From assembly GCA_905182405.1 (NCBI GenBank), contig CAJJBQ010000001.1, positions 1,240,001 through 1,304,000 of the forward strand: DNA of 64,000 nt. Direction: 5' to 3'. This stretch comes from Akkermansiaceae bacterium. GTDB taxonomy: Bacteria > Verrucomicrobiota > Verrucomicrobiia > Verrucomicrobiales > Akkermansiaceae. Both the position numbers and the translations under genes were made by a program. The notes beneath the pieces were generated by a model that was not told the DNA's origin, did no database searches, and was given only the letters and a program-made list of their open reading frames with translations. Every line of letters begins with the position of its first letter. The first letter of the stretch is position 1. This document shows, in pieces, positions 62,092 to 64,000 of this stretch.

Positions 62092-64000
62092 TTACTTCTT
62101 CTTGGTTGGCATGAAGCTGCCGGCGCCGGGGGTGAAATCCCAGGGGGTGGTTTTCTCTCCGAGTTTTTGGAGGAAGGCTCCGGAGGAGAAGGCTAGGAAG
62201 AAGTTGTCGTCTCCGGGCGTGTTGCGGGTGCGGGCGTAGACTTTCTTCATGGCGGGGATCGCCGGCTTGGCGTCGTTGCCGAGGAGTTCGATGGCACGGC
62301 AGGCACGTAAGGCGATGGCCCAGGTTGGGTTGTCGAGTTCCTTGATGAGTATCTTGAATGATTGATCGCGATGAGGCTTCATTACAGCGAGCCAGCTGGC
62401 GGCTTCGATGCGGATTTCGGCATTTGGATCGTCGAGGAGGGTGGCGGCAAGTTCGAATAGGAGATTTCCTGAGCGGTCGTTGCGTAGGGCGATGAGGGCC
62501 CAGAATCTTTCCATGGGGTTGTCAGATTTGATGGCTTTGCGGGCGATCTTTGTGCCTCGTCCGACGGAGTCTGCTATTTTCCAGACGCGGCTCAGGTCCG
62601 GTTTTTGATTGCCGATGGCTTTACCCTTCTTCTGGATCAAGTTTGCCATCATGCCTTCGGGAATGAAGAGAGTGTCGTGGGTTTCCCTGCGCAGTTTTTC
62701 GAAAGCGCGGGCGGCTTTTGCGAGTGCATTGGCATCTTCTGCGGTGAGCTTTTCTTCAGCAAGGTTGCGCAAGTTTTCAGGGTCGGCAAGGCAGTCGTAG
62801 AATTCAACTGGAGAACGATGGGCGGAAAGGTAGTGAGCTTGAGCACGGTTCATGCGCATGCCGCTGAATTGGAAACGGTGAAGCTCGCTCCGGATTTCGC
62901 CGAGATCGGAAAAGGTGGACGCTTGGTTCCATCCATAGTGAGGATAGAAGTTGCGAATGTAGAGCCAGCGACCGTTACGGACGGAGCGAGAGCAGTCGAA
63001 GACTTCATCGACACGATCACGGGCGCCGTAAACCCACTCGCGAGCGGGGGCTTTGCCGATGACGCGATGTTTCGACATGGTGGCGGGAGGAGTGATGCCG
63101 GCGAGATCGAGAACGGTGGGGGCGAAGTCGATGAAGGCTACGAGGCGGTCGGTCTTTGTTCCGGGTTTGGCGTTTGCTAGGTGCTGCCATTTTTTGGGAA
63201 CACGGATCATGAGTGGGACCTGCATTCCTGAGTCAGTGAGAACGCGCTTGTGGCGGGGCATACCCGAGCCGTGGTCGGAGTAGAAGAAGACGATGGTATC
63301 TTGAGCGAGTCCGTCTTCCTCAAGCTCTTTGAGAAGGCGTCCGACGTTTTGATCCATGACCGAGACACAATCGTGATAGCGAGCGAGTGATTTACGAATG
63401 GATTTGGTATCGGGATAGTAAGAGGGGACTCGTAATTTTGAAGGGTTGTGAATTTCGTCGGGAGATAGTTTGGACTGAACCTCTTTTTGGAAGATTTCGT
63501 GTGGCCAGACCATGGTGCGGGATTGGTGGCTAATCATGTCGTTGAAGACGGCGAAGAAGGGTTCTTTTTTTGTACGATTTCTCCAATGGGCTTTGGCGCT
63601 GGATTGGTCCCAGCAATCTTTCACTAGGCGGGCGGCATCGGCGGAGTTGTAATCTGTTTTAGCGTTGTTGGTGGTGTAGTAACCGGCGTCGCGAAGGTAT
63701 TCGGGAAAACCGCGGGTGCCGGCGGGAAGAGGGAATGCGGAGCGCATTTGGCCCGTGCCGGTGCTGGTGGGATACATTCCGGTGATGAGGCAGGATCGGG
63801 ATGGAGAGCAGACGGGATAGGCGGCGAAGGCGTGAGTATAGAGGAGACTTTCCTTGGCGAGGGCGTCGATATTGGGCGTGTAGGCATCAGCGTCACCGTA
63901 GCAGCCGAGGGTCGGGCTCATGTCTTCGGCGATAATCCAGAGGATGTTTGGTTTTGCGAGAGAGGTGGTCTCCTTGATGAGTTTGCGGGCGCGGATGTTG
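62092..64000 (-). CDS. Sulfatase with C-terminal HEAT-like repeats, N-terminus outside window
   Basis: The frame runs off the right edge: codons before 63921 read KLIKETTSLAKPNILWIIAE, so the Met at 63921 is internal. The start of the sulfatase fold is AEDMSPTLGCYGD (metal Asp), the formylglycine site is VCSPSRSCLITGMYP (C-x-P-S-R type), FFYSDHGSGMPRHKR holds metal and substrate residues, and IDFAPTVLDLAG is conserved. The last 130 residues form a HEAT-like helical tail (DDPNAEIRIEAASWLAV, NPTWAIALRACRAIELLG). It hydrolyses sulfate esters, probably of polysaccharides, in the periplasm. An anaerobic or FGE-type maturase is needed, not in view. Confidence 0.92.
   Translation of the reverse strand, partial: NIRARKLIKETTSLAKPNILWIIAEDMSPTLGCYGDADAYTPNIDALAKESLLYTHAFAAYPVCSPSRSCLITGMYPTSTGTGQMRSAFPLPAGTRGFPEYLRDAGYYTTNNAKTDYNSADAARLVKDCWDQSSAKAHWRNRTKKEPFFAVFNDMISHQSRTMVWPHEIFQKEVQSKLSPDEIHNPSKLRVPSYYPDTKSIRKSLARYHDCVSVMDQNVGRLLKELEEDGLAQDTIVFFYSDHGSGMPRHKRVLTDSGMQVPLMIRVPKKWQHLANAKPGTKTDRLVAFIDFAPTVLDLAGITPPATMSKHRVIGKAPAREWVYGARDRVDEVFDCSRSVRNGRWLYIRNFYPHYGWNQASTFSDLGEIRSELHRFQFSGMRMNRAQAHYLSAHRSPVEFYDCLADPENLRNLAEEKLTAEDANALAKAARAFEKLRRETHDTLFIPEGMMANLIQKKGKAIGNQKPDLSRVWKIADSVGRGTKIARKAIKSDNPMERFWALIALRNDRSGNLLFELAATLLDDPNAEIRIEAASWLAVMKPHRDQSFKILIKELDNPTWAIALRACRAIELLGNDAKPAIPAMKKVYARTRNTPGDDNFFLAFSSGAFLQKLGEKTTPWDFTPGAGSFMPTKKK

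Noticed and set aside
1..64000. tRNA, rRNA, prophage or integrative element genes
   Set aside because: No rRNA segment, integrase, transposase or phage structural motif was recognised; single tRNAs cannot be ruled out by eye.

Overview
The window reads as a chromosomal segment of a marine-type member of the Verrucomicrobiota (PVC superphylum). The signs are Planctomycete-type cytochrome families (DUF1501, DUF1549/DUF1553, PSCyt1, WD40 fusions), a large DUF6797-like secreted cytochrome, a CotH/lamin-tail protein, a sulfatase, a Ser/Thr kinase with lectin domains, and a double-length UvrA of the type I recall from Chlamydiae. No rRNA, tRNA, CRISPR array or phage module was recognised. The genus cannot be fixed from this sequence alone.

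Layout. 1-8107 (+): a secreted-protein operon of a DUF1501 tail, a DUF1549/DUF1553 cytochrome, a PPC-domain protein and a cytochrome-WD40 protein. 8130-12712 (-): a small exported protein, a 1154-residue cytochrome and a broken DUF1552-like tail. 13384-20848: housekeeping genes (hot-dog thioesterase, gpmI, galK with a vSGLT-like sodium/sugar symporter, the yceD-rpmF-plsX cluster, aat). 20921-28556: Sel1 protein, PDZ protein, GreA-like protein, SNF2 helicase with a SWIM finger, exported MsrB, a tiny Gly/His/Asn-rich ORF and a membrane-anchored unknown. 28565-35193: a CotH/lamin-tail giant and a divergent FG-GAP/UnbV protein. 35305-43535 (-): a 1867-residue tandem UvrA and a kinase with two C-type-lectin-like domains. 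43663-49565: asd, three tiny tandem lipoproteins, a TPR protein, comEC and alr.

49.6-62 kb is a patchwork of working genes and decaying ones: a shortened HerA-like ATPase, a DUF1080-like tail, an iron-sulfur subunit joined by deletion to the end of a molybdopterin oxidoreductase beside an intact TorD-like chaperone, and a frameshifted RES-domain toxin. Two genes of the S23/IVS four-helix-bundle family sit inside otherwise ordinary gene pairs. One is flanked by near-perfect 20-bp inverted repeats; the other has an early stop codon. The same short repeat also occurs in frame inside uvrA.

How the genes fit together. galK plus a Na+/sugar symporter suggests D-galactose use. An aldo/keto reductase resembling L-galactose dehydrogenase, a zinc-type alcohol dehydrogenase resembling L-galactonate 5-dehydrogenase and a tagaturonate epimerase-family protein line up as a possible L-galactose to D-fructuronate route. 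With the sulfatase at the right edge, this fits growth on sulfated algal galactans. That reading is inference from gene families and order; the families themselves were recognised by eye from motifs.
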